This document shows positions 40,773 to 50,943 of a DNA stretch of 64,000 nucleotides, one piece after another. The DNA is from Symbiodinium natans. Lineage: Eukaryota; Sar; Dinophyceae; Suessiales; Symbiodiniaceae. Where the stretch lies: positions 532,713 to 596,712 of the forward strand of contig CAJNDS010002845.1 of the NCBI GenBank assembly GCA_905221605.1, written 5' to 3'. The position numbers and the translations under genes were made by a program. Every line of letters starts with the position of its first letter. Within the stretch, counting starts at the first letter, position 1. Below the pieces are notes generated by a model, which did no database searches, was not told where the DNA came from, and was given only the letters and a program-made list of their open reading frames with translations.

Positions 40773-41480
40773 TTGACTGGGGCTGCTTTGGAAGAACAGC
40801 GAAGTCGAGACATGAAATTTGTCAATCATTTTCCGGGACTGAACTTGGAGACTGAGATCTTGGACTTCCGACAGAGGCCGGAAGACTTCTTGACCGGGTG
40901 TTTACTCGCAAAACGGCTGAAATCATGGAAGCATGGAAGGACATACTGGCGACTGTCCAAAGTTTCTCGAAAATTAGACATGAGCGCGCAAAGAATGATG
41001 GTCCTGTCCAATGAACATTGGCTCGCTGTAAGCTGGTACGAAGGACGCGGGAAAAGTAAAGGGACAAGAAAGAACGGCAAAGGAAACGGGAACGAGACTC
41101 GAACTGGTGCCTAGGATCATGGTTCTTCAAGACTAGGCGACTTGTCTTCGCGTATGATGGCTGGAGCCATCCGGAGCCAAGTGCTTCAAGTGCAATCGAC
41201 TGTACCCTACATGTCAACCGTGAGAATGACTGTCACCGACTGGTCACTACATTGAACCCTGCGAGGCCCCGATTGATGAGGAAATTACGGTTCCTGATTG
41301 TAGCCTCGATTGGTGATCACAAACTGTACGGCAAAAGATGTCATCAACGGACCGACACATGTAGACACTGTAGACAAACTGTTTGCGATCCATCATCCAT
41401 CTACAGGCTGGTGTGACCGATCCTGGCTGGAGACTTTTGATTGCGGAGCTTCAGCACATGCCTCTAGGAACTGATGCCCT
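40773..41480 (+). mobile_element. Decayed gag/protease-like retroelement fragment
   Basis: Open frames at 40773-41114 read MKFVNHFPGLNLETEILDFR, and in a shifted frame RKTAEIMEAWKDILATVQSF. A basic GKSKGTRKNGKGNGNE follows. Then CFKCNRL (41182-41202) and, after a 45-base interruption in another frame, GHYIEPC (41242-41262). Together these match the spacing of a CCHC zinc knuckle (C-X2-C-X4-H-X4-C). FDCGASAHASR at 41436-41468 resembles a copia-type aspartic protease active site with Cys for Ser. Several frameshifts and stops interrupt it. This is compatible with a relic Ty1/copia-like element; no integrase or reverse transcriptase motif was recognised downstream. Confidence 0.35.
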
Positions 41481-41853
41481 TGGCTAAGGTGCTGGAGGCA
41501 ATGGACTTTCACTGTGCATCAACTTCTAAGTGTGTAACTGCCAAGACTGCTCAGCGAGAGTCTTTACACTGAAGAGTTCGATTCTCAACCGTCCGGTGTT
41601 TGTCCTGTTCATGACTGCAATATGTCGAGCAACATGTTGATCATGCTGCCAAAACTTACGAACTGCCAGCGGCTGCAACCGGCACTTGGGAACATCACGG
41701 GCGAAACGAAATATTGATGCGACACTTCAAGCCTTGCGCAGACTAGCAAGCTGACATGCCTGTTCCACTGGAAGGCTGAACTGGAGAGCGAATCACTACA
41801 AAAGTGATGGTCCACACTCCTCACCTGACTCTAGGCGACTCAAAGGTGAAGGT

Positions 41854-41882
41854 AAGAGTGTGTGTGTGTGTGTGTGTGTGTG
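41854..41882. repeat. GT microsatellite
   Basis: (GT)13-14, followed by CTTCAAATCTG. Confidence 0.95.
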
Positions 41883-41894
41883 TCTTCAAATCTG

Positions 41895-42270
41895 AAGCAC
41901 AAACAACCGCCACATAGGCATGTAGACAAAGAAGCGCCGCACGGCGTTGAAACCACCACTCGCGTTGGTAAAGAGCTTGTCTCGTCTTGGCAAACGGCTG
42001 TTCAGCCCACTCGCCCACCCGTTTCCCCCACGGCCCCAACTGTTTCGAGTCGAGGAGGTGATGATGCGACTGTCAACGGCATCGGCTCATCGCGGTTGCG
42101 TACCTTGATGTACAGTGGAACTGCCATGCAAACTGAACTGGTCCGACTCCTCAACTGTCTGACTGGAAAGACTCGGACAACCGACTATGGACCGAGGACT
42201 TGTGCAATCCTGAGGACTGTGCTACTTCCTTGGACAGCGAGTAACCTGCTGCTCATCAACTTTTGGGCTG
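41895..42270 (+). CDS. Candidate ORF, unknown
   Basis: Frame reads HVDKEAPHGVETTTRVGKEL, then TVSSRGGDDATVNGIGSSRL, LVRLLNCLTGKTRTTDYGPR. It ends in the G-rich run at 42290-42312. It could be a continuation of the retroelement-like stretch or a host exon. No motif recognised. Confidence 0.25.
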
Positions 42271-42404
42271 ATGGGGTAGGGGGTGCGAGGCGGGGGCGGG
42301 GGGGGGGGTGGGGAGGGACGGGAAACGGGGGACGACGCCATTCCTTTGCTTGTTCCAACTCCAAACGCTTTTCGGCCGGGGGTTGCTGCGACATGTGGCC
42401 CGAA

Positions 42405-43061
42405 TCAGCATGTCAGTCTCTTTGCGATTTCGCTTGCAACATCAAGCCCTGAGCCAGAGATCTCCCCCTGATTGCACAATCCAAGCCGCAGCAGGTCCCG
42501 CTTGCCTGCGGCCACATGATCTGTGGAAAAGAAGTCGGTAGGGACGCCGCAGGAGCTTTTGACTGCAGCAGCTTCGGCCAGTGGCGGTGCGCAGTGCCAG
42601 TTGGAGGCGGCAAGTGCGGGTGTGGTTTGACAGACTTGAGGAGCGGGGTTGTTCCAGAGGCATGCTCGTAGCCCTAACCCATTAAGCCAATAACCACAAA
42701 AGAGTGTGCCTCTTGAGGAATCTATGTCCACACGCTGGTCTAGAAAATATGCCGCCGCAGAGATACATGAATACAACAAGAAGAATGGCCAAACCGACTG
42801 TTCGACCCTTGAAGCACCGGCCAGTCGGAGCATTCGGTGTGAGCTCTTGAGCTGCCCGCTAGCTTCTGGAGCCACGCCGCTGGGCCCAGAGCTGTGTTGA
42901 GTTCGTTTGCCCGTGTTTTGGGATTGGGCCAGAGGCTCAGAGCCTTCAACTGGGCTGTGGACGACCTTGGACTTAGGCCCTGCCACGACGCCTCGGCACC
43001 TTTGCTGGCATTCAATCCATTCCTCAAAGTCCGCACACACATCCCCCAATCCCCCGGCCAT
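42405..43061 (-). CDS. Cys-rich minus-strand ORF (218 aa)
   Basis: ATG at 43061, stop at 42405, uninterrupted. The N-terminus is MAGGLGDVCADFEEWIECQQ. A hydrophobic patch lies near residues 93-108 (FFLLYSCISAAAYFLD), and Cys is spread through the C-terminal half (GLRACLWNNPAPQVCQTTPA). + strand frames over the same DNA are shorter. Minus orientation conflicts with the neighbours, so it may be a shadow or a gene at an array boundary. No family. Confidence 0.3.
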   Translation of the reverse strand: MAGGLGDVCADFEEWIECQQRCRGVVAGPKSKVVHSPVEGSEPLAQSQNTGKRTQHSSGPSGVAPEASGQLKSSHRMLRLAGASRVEQSVWPFFLLYSCISAAAYFLDQRVDIDSSRGTLFCGYWLNGLGLRACLWNNPAPQVCQTTPALAASNWHCAPPLAEAAAVKSSCGVPTDFFSTDHVAAGKRDLLRLGLCNQGEISGSGLDVASEIAKRLTC

Positions 43062-44700
43062 CCCGTGCCATGACTAAAGTTGACTAAAGCCTAAAGCCTA
43101 AAGTCCTTCCCTTTTCGAGCTTTCTGCTCCCGCACACGCAAACTTGAGGCTACGGTGGCAGCCCAACGCCCACTGCACCGAGCCCTGCGCAGGGGCGGAG
43201 GCAGGGGGTCCCCGGCTTTTTACAACGGCTTGCGCAGCTTGCGCGTTCGAGAGCACTCGGCAGAGCTTTAACAAAGGCCCTCAGCAGGTACCGAACTTGT
43301 GCCTAGCTGCCTAGCCTGGCTGTTTATGTTGTCATGTCGTCATACTTTTTAAGCAGCCTTCTGAGTTTCTCTACTTCCAAGTGAGGATGGCAGAAGCCCT
43401 TGCAGCTGCTACTGAAGTGCAGGAGCCATCCTGGGCCGTTGTTGAAGTACGGGGGGTCCATGCAACCTGAGCCGTAGGCTGAATTAGTTCACCCGAATTC
43501 TCCGAGAGGCTCTTGGCTGCTAAGGGTCTCAAAAAGCCTTCGCTTCACTGCGCTGCGAGGACTGAAGGTCTTGAACCTGGACTTGTCGCCTTCAATGTGG
43601 TGCTTCTTACCTCAAGTTTGCTGGATCGACCCTGCCCAGACCACAACGTTCTTGAAAGTGTTGCGCACTGGGCTTGAGGGGGCCATGTGAATTTTTGAGA
43701 GTCTACAGAGCCACTTGTCTTGGTTTTTCTAGCTCCCAGCTTGGGTTTCAAGCGGTTCCTGTTGCAGGCAGCCGGTTCGCGAGCTTAATGGGGGACCGCT
43801 AGGTTCAGAACTGAACTCCTGGCGCTTGGACCTTGGTTTCCAGATGCCGTGGTCAGATGCCTTCCACATCCATCCATGCAAAGGCTGACGTCGCAGCGAT
43901 GGAGAAGATGCGTTGACTTGATGGAAGTGCTCCGAATCAGGCGCTGGGCTGCCTGTAGTAGGCCCTCAACGCAAGATATAGCAGAGAAGATGCCAGAAAC
44001 AAACCCGCGATTCTGCAATGTGGCTCTGTTTGGGAAGTGAAGTGCTCCCTAGAAAGCAGGCGGAAATATCTGGATGCCACTTTGGGCTATATCCTGCGGA
44101 GACTCTGAATGGGAATCACTACTGTGCGTACGTAGCATGGCTTGTGCGAGGCTTGTGCAAGACTTGTCCTTCTTGAGTACTTAAGCCGCTCGTGCTTCAG
44201 GAAGAAACATAGAGCACAGCTAGGGTTGGTATGTGCTCCTTGCAAGCCTCAGAATCTACTCTGCCTCCGCTAAACATATGTCGCGCGGCAGCCCACTGAA
44301 CTCGAGTCACAAGACTGCCAAATGCAGGGCCCTCCCCGCCGACAAGTTTACCTTCACGGCTGCTCTGCGTGGAGTCGCCGAGGCCCAAAAAGTTTGAGTG
44401 AAGGATGGCCCGTGAACCCAGAAGAATAACAAGAAAGCCCAAGCAAGCAGAAAAGTAGCCCACAAAAAAGAAGCTGCTGCGCGAAGATGGAACGGCAAAA
44501 GAACTCGTTTGAATACAGTATGCTAGAAGCGAAGATTAGGGAGGTGAGCCAGAGATCGTAAACTGCTCTTGTAGCTCCCTTAGAAGCCTGTTACAAAACG
44601 AGCGAAAAGTTGAACACAGAGAGTCCTTTCTTTTAGGCTCGAGAAAGCCCCTGAGCATCCCCAAGCAGCGTAAGCCCTGCGCCCAGAATGCAAGACCCAG
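43062..44700. other. No confident gene
   Basis: Short competing ORFs at 43545-44040 and 44197-44498. A minus-strand frame at 44307-44498 encodes FLWATFLLAWAFLLFFW, but this is also a pyrimidine-rich stretch. TGACTAAAGCCTAAAGCC repeats lie at 43080-43100. Confidence 0.4.
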
Positions 44701-44783
44701 GCGTGGTCCCGAGCCATCTCTCTGACCACATTGCTGGGCTCCTGCACGGTGCAGGAGCTTCACTTGGTGCTGCGTGTGGTGTG

Positions 44784-44801
44784 GGGGGGGGGGGGGGGGG
44801 G
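44784..44801. repeat. Poly-G run
   Basis: Uninterrupted run of about 18 G after GTGTGGT; length uncertain in any assembly. Confidence 0.9.
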
Positions 44802-45211
44802 TCAAGCCGCAGTTTCGACAGCCTTCTCCGTTTCGTTCACGGCCGGTGTGGGATTTAGGGCTATGCGGACGGACCTTGAACAGCTTCGGTGTTTTCCACA
44901 ACTTCCAGACCACACTCCGCTCCATGGCTCCGTGTCGTGGGGTGCAAATTTTGGAGGCGGATGCTATGCTTTGCGCCACTGCGGCGGCTTCCCTGCCACG
45001 GGAGGAATGGGCCAAGGCCCTGCAGTGCAATGCACAGTGCCGCCAACACTTGTAGCACACAACTTGCTGAGGCAACTCGATGCCCTCCACGAGTAAGAGC
45101 CGAGTAAGAGCTGAGTAAGAGCTGAGTGTTGAGAGCTCCGCCTCCTGGCACGTAGGGTAAGCTCGCAGCATTTGAAGCACAAGCCTGGTGAGCAGCTTTG
45201 CCCCTGGGGGA

Positions 45212-46440
45212 ATGTTGCCAAATTCTGTACCAGACCTGAGCCATGGGGCCAAATCTGGAGATGGTGCGGCCTGTGCGGCCGATCCCTTCTCTGAGATACA
45301 CAAGCGCTTGGACCAAATCTCGGAGAAGATGGACCGCTGCCTCGCAGAAGTCGCAGCTGCCCCTCGAGCAGCGCCGCCATCGGTGGCCCCGAGACGCTCC
45401 AAGCTCGTCGCCTGGCCATTGGTCGTGAAACGCCTTTTCTTTGTTAAGTTGAATTTTTATGCGGTTTATGCAACACGAGTCGTTGATGAGTCATGAAGTG
45501 TTGATGACTCAAGTGAACACCAAGGCCACGGTTCCTGAGCCTGCCCAGATTTCCATCATTCCTGAGGCCAGCGAGCACAGGTCCACCAGGTTCAGCTCCT
45601 TTTCCCTGCGGCCGTCGATTCTGATAAACTCACCTCGGCCTTCCGGAGCCTTTGGCTGTGAGACCATGTGAGACAATGTGAGGCCTGTGGTTTTTGTGTT
45701 TTGATGGAAAGTGGTTGTGTTCTGCAGCCAGCAGAGGGTAGCGATGCCTGGCTCCAGCTACACGCAGCCAAGGAACGTCTGTCGTGTCTCTGAGCATAGC
45801 TGACGAGCAAAGAAGGTCCTTCGCTTCCAGTCTCACGAAGAACACGCCTGGCTTGCCACGTGATTCGTTGACCGTGCACCTCATCCCGTTCAACGAGTAT
45901 GGGCAGCCGGAGGCTGACTTTGCGGTGTGATTTAAAGCGCCGACGTCGTCAGGCCCTAGGCCGCCTAGGCCCTAGGCTCGTAGGCTACCTCCAGGCTCAA
46001 GACCCCGAAGCCCCCTTGAATGGAGTCCTCGGGGTCCCCCTGGAGGCCGTGCCGCGCCAAGAGCTGGTGCACCGGCTGAACCAGCGCAGGCGCAGAGGGA
46101 TGACATCGGCAGAGCGCCGAAGGAGGAAGAAGCTCGGCGTCGAAGTTGTCACATGTTGTCAGATGTTGTCACGTTGTTGTCATGTTGTCATGTTGTTATA
46201 TGTTGTCCTGTGTTATCCGTGTTGTGTCTTTAGCTGGAAGTAGTTGACGAGTTGCTTTCTTTTTTCTTGGGCGAAATCTCGGCGGCGACGCGAAGCCGGT
46301 CAAAACATTCCCTGGGATGCGGAAGCCAAAGAAGCCAGGGCATCTGAAGTTCGGGTCTTTCATGTTGCGGCTGGCAGCTTGCGGCAGCTTCATCAGCTGC
46401 TGATCTGCCCCCCAAACTTGAAACACCTCAAGGCCTGCTG
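45212..46440 (+). CDS. N-terminal exons of the voltage-gated K+ channel gene
   Basis: Four or five hydrophilic exon frames precede the channel core in the same strand. 45212 onward (ATG): MLPNSVPDLSHGAKSGDGAA, then a coiled-coil-like FSEIHKRLDQISEKMDRCLA. 45510-45640: VNTKATVPEPAQISIIPEAS. About 45775-45924: SLSIADEQRRSFASSLTKNT then DSLTVHLIPFNEYGQPEADF, ending before a GTGTGA. 45995-46144: AQDPEAPLNGVLGVPLEAVP then a basic RQELVHRLNQRRRRGMTSAE. About 46285-46430: EARASEVRVFHVAAGSLRQL. Such long cytosolic N-termini are usual in protist channels. Junction phases are not all solved, and membership in the channel gene is inferred from spacing and strand. Confidence 0.5.
46144..46215. repeat. 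ATGTTGTC repeat array
   Basis: Nine or so copies of an 8-9 base unit (ATGTTGTC, with CACGTTGTTGTC variants). It begins exactly at the putative donor of the 45995-46144 exon. Confidence 0.9.
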
Positions 46441-46549
46441 AGTGGGGGTTCAGGGGCCCTTTGCTTGCTTCATCTTCCTTCCGTTCTTGCTTGCTTTAAA
46501 CTGTGTTGGCCGAGTCGCTCCACGTGGGCAACACCGTCGGCATCGCCAG

Positions 46550-47938
46550 AGAAGGTGGAGAAGGTGGAACAGTGGCTTACACGACGTTCCCGATGCGATC
46601 GGCTATGGGAGGCCCCTTGCAAAAACCTCGCAAGCCACATGCCATAAAGTGTTCCCACTGTGTCAGGTCTTGGACGACCCACATTCCAGCTGGCTTGCTT
46701 GGGGCGTCTCGATGAGCTTGCGGCTGACAGTGGTGCTCAGCCTCCTGGTGACGCTACTTCAAACAAGCCAGGAGGAGTCCTTCATGGATGCACAAGTCGC
46801 GGCAGTGGTGGAGACGGCTATCGACTCCGTATTCCTCTTGGAGCTGCTGTGCCGACTAGCGTCCGCGCCATCAAAGGCCACATACTTTTTGGACTTATAC
46901 AACTGGGCAGATATGCTGGCATCCTTGGGGCTATTTTTCCGGGCCAGCAGGGGCTTTGTGGTGACATTGCCCGGAGAAGCCGATGCTGCGCAGGGCTTCC
47001 TCTTGTATGTGCTGCCCGCAGCCTGGCGGCTTTGGACACTGCTGCTGGGTTTTTTTGGGGGTTCCGGTTATGCATCTTGTGGCAATGTTGCAGTTTTTTT
47101 GAGCCCCTTTCTGGTGCCAAGGTAGTGCGACTGCTGAAGCTGCTTCGGTACTTCGAGTCGTTGAGGCTGCTCGTGGATGCGGCCTCGAACTCGCTGGAAG
47201 CATTGCCGGTCCTGTTCTACACCCTCGTCTCAAGGGCTTGATTAGCTTGATTTGTTCTTTTGTGGCTCGCGATTATCCCGCAAGCTCATGTAAACTTGCT
47301 TCAAGAGTCTCCAAGTTCCTTTCCCTGCCATGGGCGCACAGCCACAGGAGTGGGCCCCTAACCCTCTCAAAAGAAACTCGCAAGCGTCGCAAACAAAGAT
47401 TCTCATCACGATGTCCTCCGCGACCATCATCTATCTCGTGGAAGATCGGTCGAACATACCCAGCCTGGCACACGCCGTTTGGCTGGCGATTGTCACGATG
47501 ACCACTGTGGGAGACTTGATTGTCCTTGTGTCTTTTCAAGGTTTTTTTTTCTCAATTTCTTGTTGGTCTGACGGTAGAACCGGCATGATCCAAACAACCC
47601 AAGCAAAAAGTCCTTGTTCCAAGAGGTCCATGACAAGCTGCACGTTCGCAAACATGGCATACTTAATGAGGTCCCGTAAGTTCCCGAAGTTGCCTTCACC
47701 AGATTGAGTCCTATGTGGCCCTGCGGCATCCAAAGCCCACACCTGCTAGCAGCCCAATCATCCCATGAAGTATCGTGGGATGAAGACAAGGCAGTGTAGC
47801 AGACATGGGAAGAAGAACCCACGTCCCAGACCCATTCGTCCATAGTCAGGATACGGGGACTATGCGCCCAAGAGCGCCCCAGGCTACATCTTCGTGTCCT
47901 TGCTAACGACCTTCAGCGTCCTCTTCTTTGCTTTGCCG
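46550..47938 (+). CDS. Voltage-gated K+ channel core (S1-S6)
   Basis: Exons 46550-46611, 46667-47020, 47122-47235, 47399-47510 and 47850-47938, all in phase. The product opens with a Kv-like TRRSRCDRLWE-VLDDPHSSW leading into S1 (SMSLRLTVVLSLLVTLLQ). S2 is VVETAIDSVFLLELLCRLAS, then YFLDLYNWADMLASLGLFF (S3). S4 is VVRLLKLLRYFESLRLL, with basic residues every third position. S5 is split (LPVLFYTLVSR, ILITMSSATIIYLVED). The pore is HAVWLAIVTMTTVGYGDYAP with a perfect TVGYGD filter, and S6 is GYIFVSLLTTFSVLFFALP. It should form a tetrameric plasma-membrane K+ channel opened by depolarisation. Donors in order are GC, GC, GC, GA and, after S6, GC; all acceptors AG. The filter codons are joined across the GA-AG intron 47511-47849. 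Only the S6 tail is not followed. Confidence 0.92.
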
Positions 47939-48367
47939 GCTCCTTCGACGGCTTTGAGGGGCCAGGGCTCCAATCTCAATAGACATCACAGACCTCGTGG
48001 AGCTCTGGTGAGTTCTCTAAACTACTCGTTTCGGATACCCCAAATTTTAGGGGCCGCCTGGTAATCTGGACCATCTTGTAACCTGACTCCAACCCTTGCC
48101 TCCCCTTTTTCGCCTGAGTATGGTGGAAGCCTCTCTAGAGATCCCGACCATACAACAGCTGCTATAAGGTTGGAATCATCGGACATGAGTTCACAGCTGC
48201 CTGGCACGTGCGGCGTCAAGTCCTCCTCTTCGCGAGGGTGCGCAAGTGCTTTCTGAAGTGGGGCCTCTTGGTGAAAACCCGAGCACAGCTGTTTGTTTTG
48301 TTCTTTCAAAATCCGTCATATTGTACATATATATATGTATATCATGAAAATTTAATTTAAGATATAG

Positions 48368-48848
48368 CTGGTCAGCAAGCAAGCCGCAGAGCTTCCTCTA
48401 GAGATCCGGCTGAGGCTATGGTGGAGAGGATGTGAAGGCTCGGGGGGAGTGTCCGAGTTCTATCTGCCGCATAGAGAAGACCGTGCACTGTACGCCTCCA
48501 AACCCCTCCAAAGAACAAGCAAGTCAGCAGAGGCGCTCTTCGAATATGCCGATGCAGATGCTGATGGCATGCTGAACCTTTTGGAGTTTTGCGAGCTGCT
48601 TCGCGAGATGAGGCTAGGTTTGGACACCGAGAGTCTCATCGAGCTGTTCATGCTCCTCGGAGGAAAGTAGGCTGAGAAAGCCATAGACATCAGCTTTGCA
48701 GCGGATGGCACCGTAAGACATGCGAAATTTGCATGCAACCAGCGAAGCTTTTGGTGGACAACTCAGGCTTTTCGACCCGGAGAGAGGAGGGTTTATTGAG
48801 CACAACTCGTTGCTACGGCGGCTCTTCCCGGATGCTCGGCGTTCTTGA
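48368..48848 (+). CDS. EF-hand exons, probable C-terminus of the channel
   Basis: Exon from 48368 (after TATAG, phase 0): LVSKQAAELPLEIRLRLWWR, VSEFYLPHREDRALYASKPL, then a canonical EF-hand whose loop is DADADGMLNLLEF (Asp 1, 3, 5, Gly 6, Glu 12), followed by REMRLGLDTESLIELFMLLG. It stays open to 48670, with possible donors just before. A later exon, about 48768-48848, reads LFDPERGGFIEHNSLLRRLF, PDARRS, stop: a degenerate EF-hand loop. EF-hands bind Ca2+. The S6 exon ends in phase 0 and this exon starts in phase 0, so a fusion giving a Ca2+-sensing Kv channel is possible. An intervening exon may be missing, and a separate EF-hand gene is the alternative. Confidence 0.65.
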
Positions 48849-48868
48849 GCATTCTTATTGACAGGTGC

Positions 48869-48917
48869 ATGTGTGTGTGTGTGTGCGCACGTGCGCATGT
48901 GTGCGTGTGTGTGTGTC
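48869..48917. repeat. GT/GC dinucleotide microsatellite
   Basis: (GT)8 then mixed GCGCACGTGCGC and (GT)n: alternating purine-pyrimidine sequence with Z-DNA potential, directly after the last EF-hand exon. Confidence 0.9.
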
Positions 48918-49862
48918 TCTCCGGTTGCAGTGATGTCTTTGTCGAAAGTCGCTGATGCGATGATGTTTTCTGGATGCCCCGCAGCTCGACCAACTGATGA
49001 AAGGCATCTTTTGAAGTTACATCCGCCGCAAGCAAGGATTATGCGCCGCTTGAGGACGGCAGCGACGAAGAAAACGATAACTTGGACTGAGGGATGCAGG
49101 GAGCACCTTAATCTTCGATCTTGGCCGAGCATTTGCGTGCTGTTGTGTTTCGTGCGCCAGTATCCAACACAGATTCCGCATACAATTTCCAAAAAAGAAA
49201 GATCGGGGAAACGTCCGTTGAAATTGCTGAGAGCTCCCGGCAAAGCTGGGAGCTCAGTCAGTGCGCGGGTTGATCCCAGAAGCGCGTCGCTGTGAAGGCA
49301 TTCAGGGGTTGTGCCTTGGTAGAGGGGCCTTGCGTGAGCAAGGGGCGCGGGAAGGGCAAGCAAGTGGCCCCGACAACCCCAAACACAAAGTCTCAGACCA
49401 TCTCAGACTCCTGGCTTGAATACATGCCGCAAGCTCGTGCAAAGGCTTGTTAAATTGGCACCAAAAAGATCAGCAACATTGTAAAACTATCGTAAACGTT
49501 GATCAACCCTCGAAGAGTTCATGAAGAGCTTGGCCAAGGTGCCTGCTTCAGCAGCAGAAAGAAGAACTTTTCGGCACCTTACCTAGTAAGCTGCCCTGCT
49601 GCTTAATGTCGTCGAACGCTGCGGCCCACATGACAAGCTGGGAGAGTCTTGCAACACGCAGACCTTTTTTCCGCTTCCGAGGGCCTCGCAGCATCGTAGC
49701 CCGCGACAGTCACTTCGACTGCCGACGTTTGGAGACACCTTTGACTCCGATCTTGACCAGGGGATTTCGTGAAATGTTTCGCCAGCCGTGTGTTTGTAGT
49801 GCGCTCTCAAACTCTTGAGAAGTATTCACCCCGACATTCGTGGAGCACCCCGAGATGCCTTT
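48918..49862. other. No confident gene
   Basis: A + frame of 145 codons (48858-49295) and a minus frame of 249 codons overlap; neither has a domain. An LDQLMKGIF stretch follows CCGCAG at 48984 and could be a small exon. Confidence 0.4.
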
Positions 49863-50067
49863 AAACGCTTAGCGCTTGCGCCAGTCTGTTTAGGCTCTGT
49901 ACAGCCCAGTGCCCCGAAGCCTTGTGCCTGGAAGCTCTGTCTGAGGCCTGCCAGACCTTGCAATCCGCGCGGGCTTGCCACGTGGAGGCGCTGTACGGGT
50001 TCCTCTCGATTTTGCGGTTTGCAGAGTCTAGGAGCCCTGGCTCGCTCTCAAGCTTTAAATGGCTTTA
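49863..50067 (+). CDS. Helical exon, possibly of a PPR-type gene
   Basis: An open frame without ATG reads TLSACASLFRLCTAQCPEAL, CLEALSEACQTLQSARACHV, EALYGFLSILRFAESRSPGS. Two to three amphipathic helices rich in Leu/Ala/Cys, consistent with a helical-repeat protein. The real exon end may precede the TAA. Confidence 0.45.
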
Positions 50068-50481
50068 ACAAAAATGTGATTGTAGGGGGTGAGGCTGGAC
50101 AGGGATCCGTGGCTTGGGAGAATGTCAGGTGGATGTCGCCCTGACCAACGCGGCCCTGTCCCCTCTGGTTTCAAGGCTCCTGGCGCTAGCCTAGCTTTCC
50201 GGGTTGAGATTTGGAAAGGCAGCAGCACCAGCATGAAACGTCCACTTTTGCAAGCGTGCACGATGACTTGTCTCCTAACATTTCCCAGCAAAACCTGAGC
50301 TATCTGGTAGTTTCGAGTTTTAAAACCGTGTGAGAGAAGGTTTTCATTCATTGATTCCGGACTGCAAGGTCACAGCTATGCGTAGCCTGTCTGAGCCTCC
50401 AAATCCTGAAGCCCAAGCCTCACACGCAAGGCAAGGAAGCCTGAAGCCTCCATACCGTCCCCAAATCCAAAGCCATCCAAA

Positions 50482-50578
50482 CTCGCCAGTGGTGGCGACT
50501 GGCACCTGGTCTTGGGAGCCCTTGACGTGCTGCGCGATCAGGGCATGCAGCCCAGTGACGCTTGGCATCGACGGGTTT
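50482..50578 (+). CDS. PPR-like exon
   Basis: Frame reads GDWHLVLGALDVLRDQGMQP then SDAWHRR. The pattern of a Trp/Leu/Ala helix, LRxxGMxP turn and Asp resembles the second helix and end of a pentatricopeptide repeat. It may belong to the same gene as the helical exon 400 bases upstream. PPR proteins bind organellar RNA. A single repeat is weak evidence. Confidence 0.4.
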
Positions 50579-50943
50579 AGGTGCCCAGTCGTGAGCAAGA
50601 GCCATTTCCTCCGGATGCTTCTTTCTTACTGTCTTGCAAACTCTCATGGATGGAGTTCATTCTGCATGGATACCTTTGGTCCCGGGGCTTTTCGAGGGCA
50701 GGAGCTTGACCTTCAGCCTGGGTGCTGTCGATAAAGTTCATGAACGCAGCCGCATTGTACGCAAGTCCCGGGACGTTGCGTGAGGAAACCTCGCTTTCTC
50801 TCTCGCTGAGAATGTGTTCGTGGCCGGCCGCAGTCCAGCTGATTGGGTCTGGCAAGGAGGCCAGCGATGCAAATGTGAAAGCTGGTTCTCCTTGTGTCAC
50901 GCCCGCAAAGTTTTGGCATGTCCTCGCCAAACTTGATATTTAG

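Noticed and set aside
44536-45402. 288-codon minus-strand ORF
   Set aside because: Its 5' part is antisense to the + strand coiled-coil exon at 45212 (FSEIHKRLDQISEKMDRC) and it crosses the poly-G run.
48614-49363. 249-codon minus-strand ORF
   Set aside because: Antisense to the EF-hand exons and spans the GT microsatellite.
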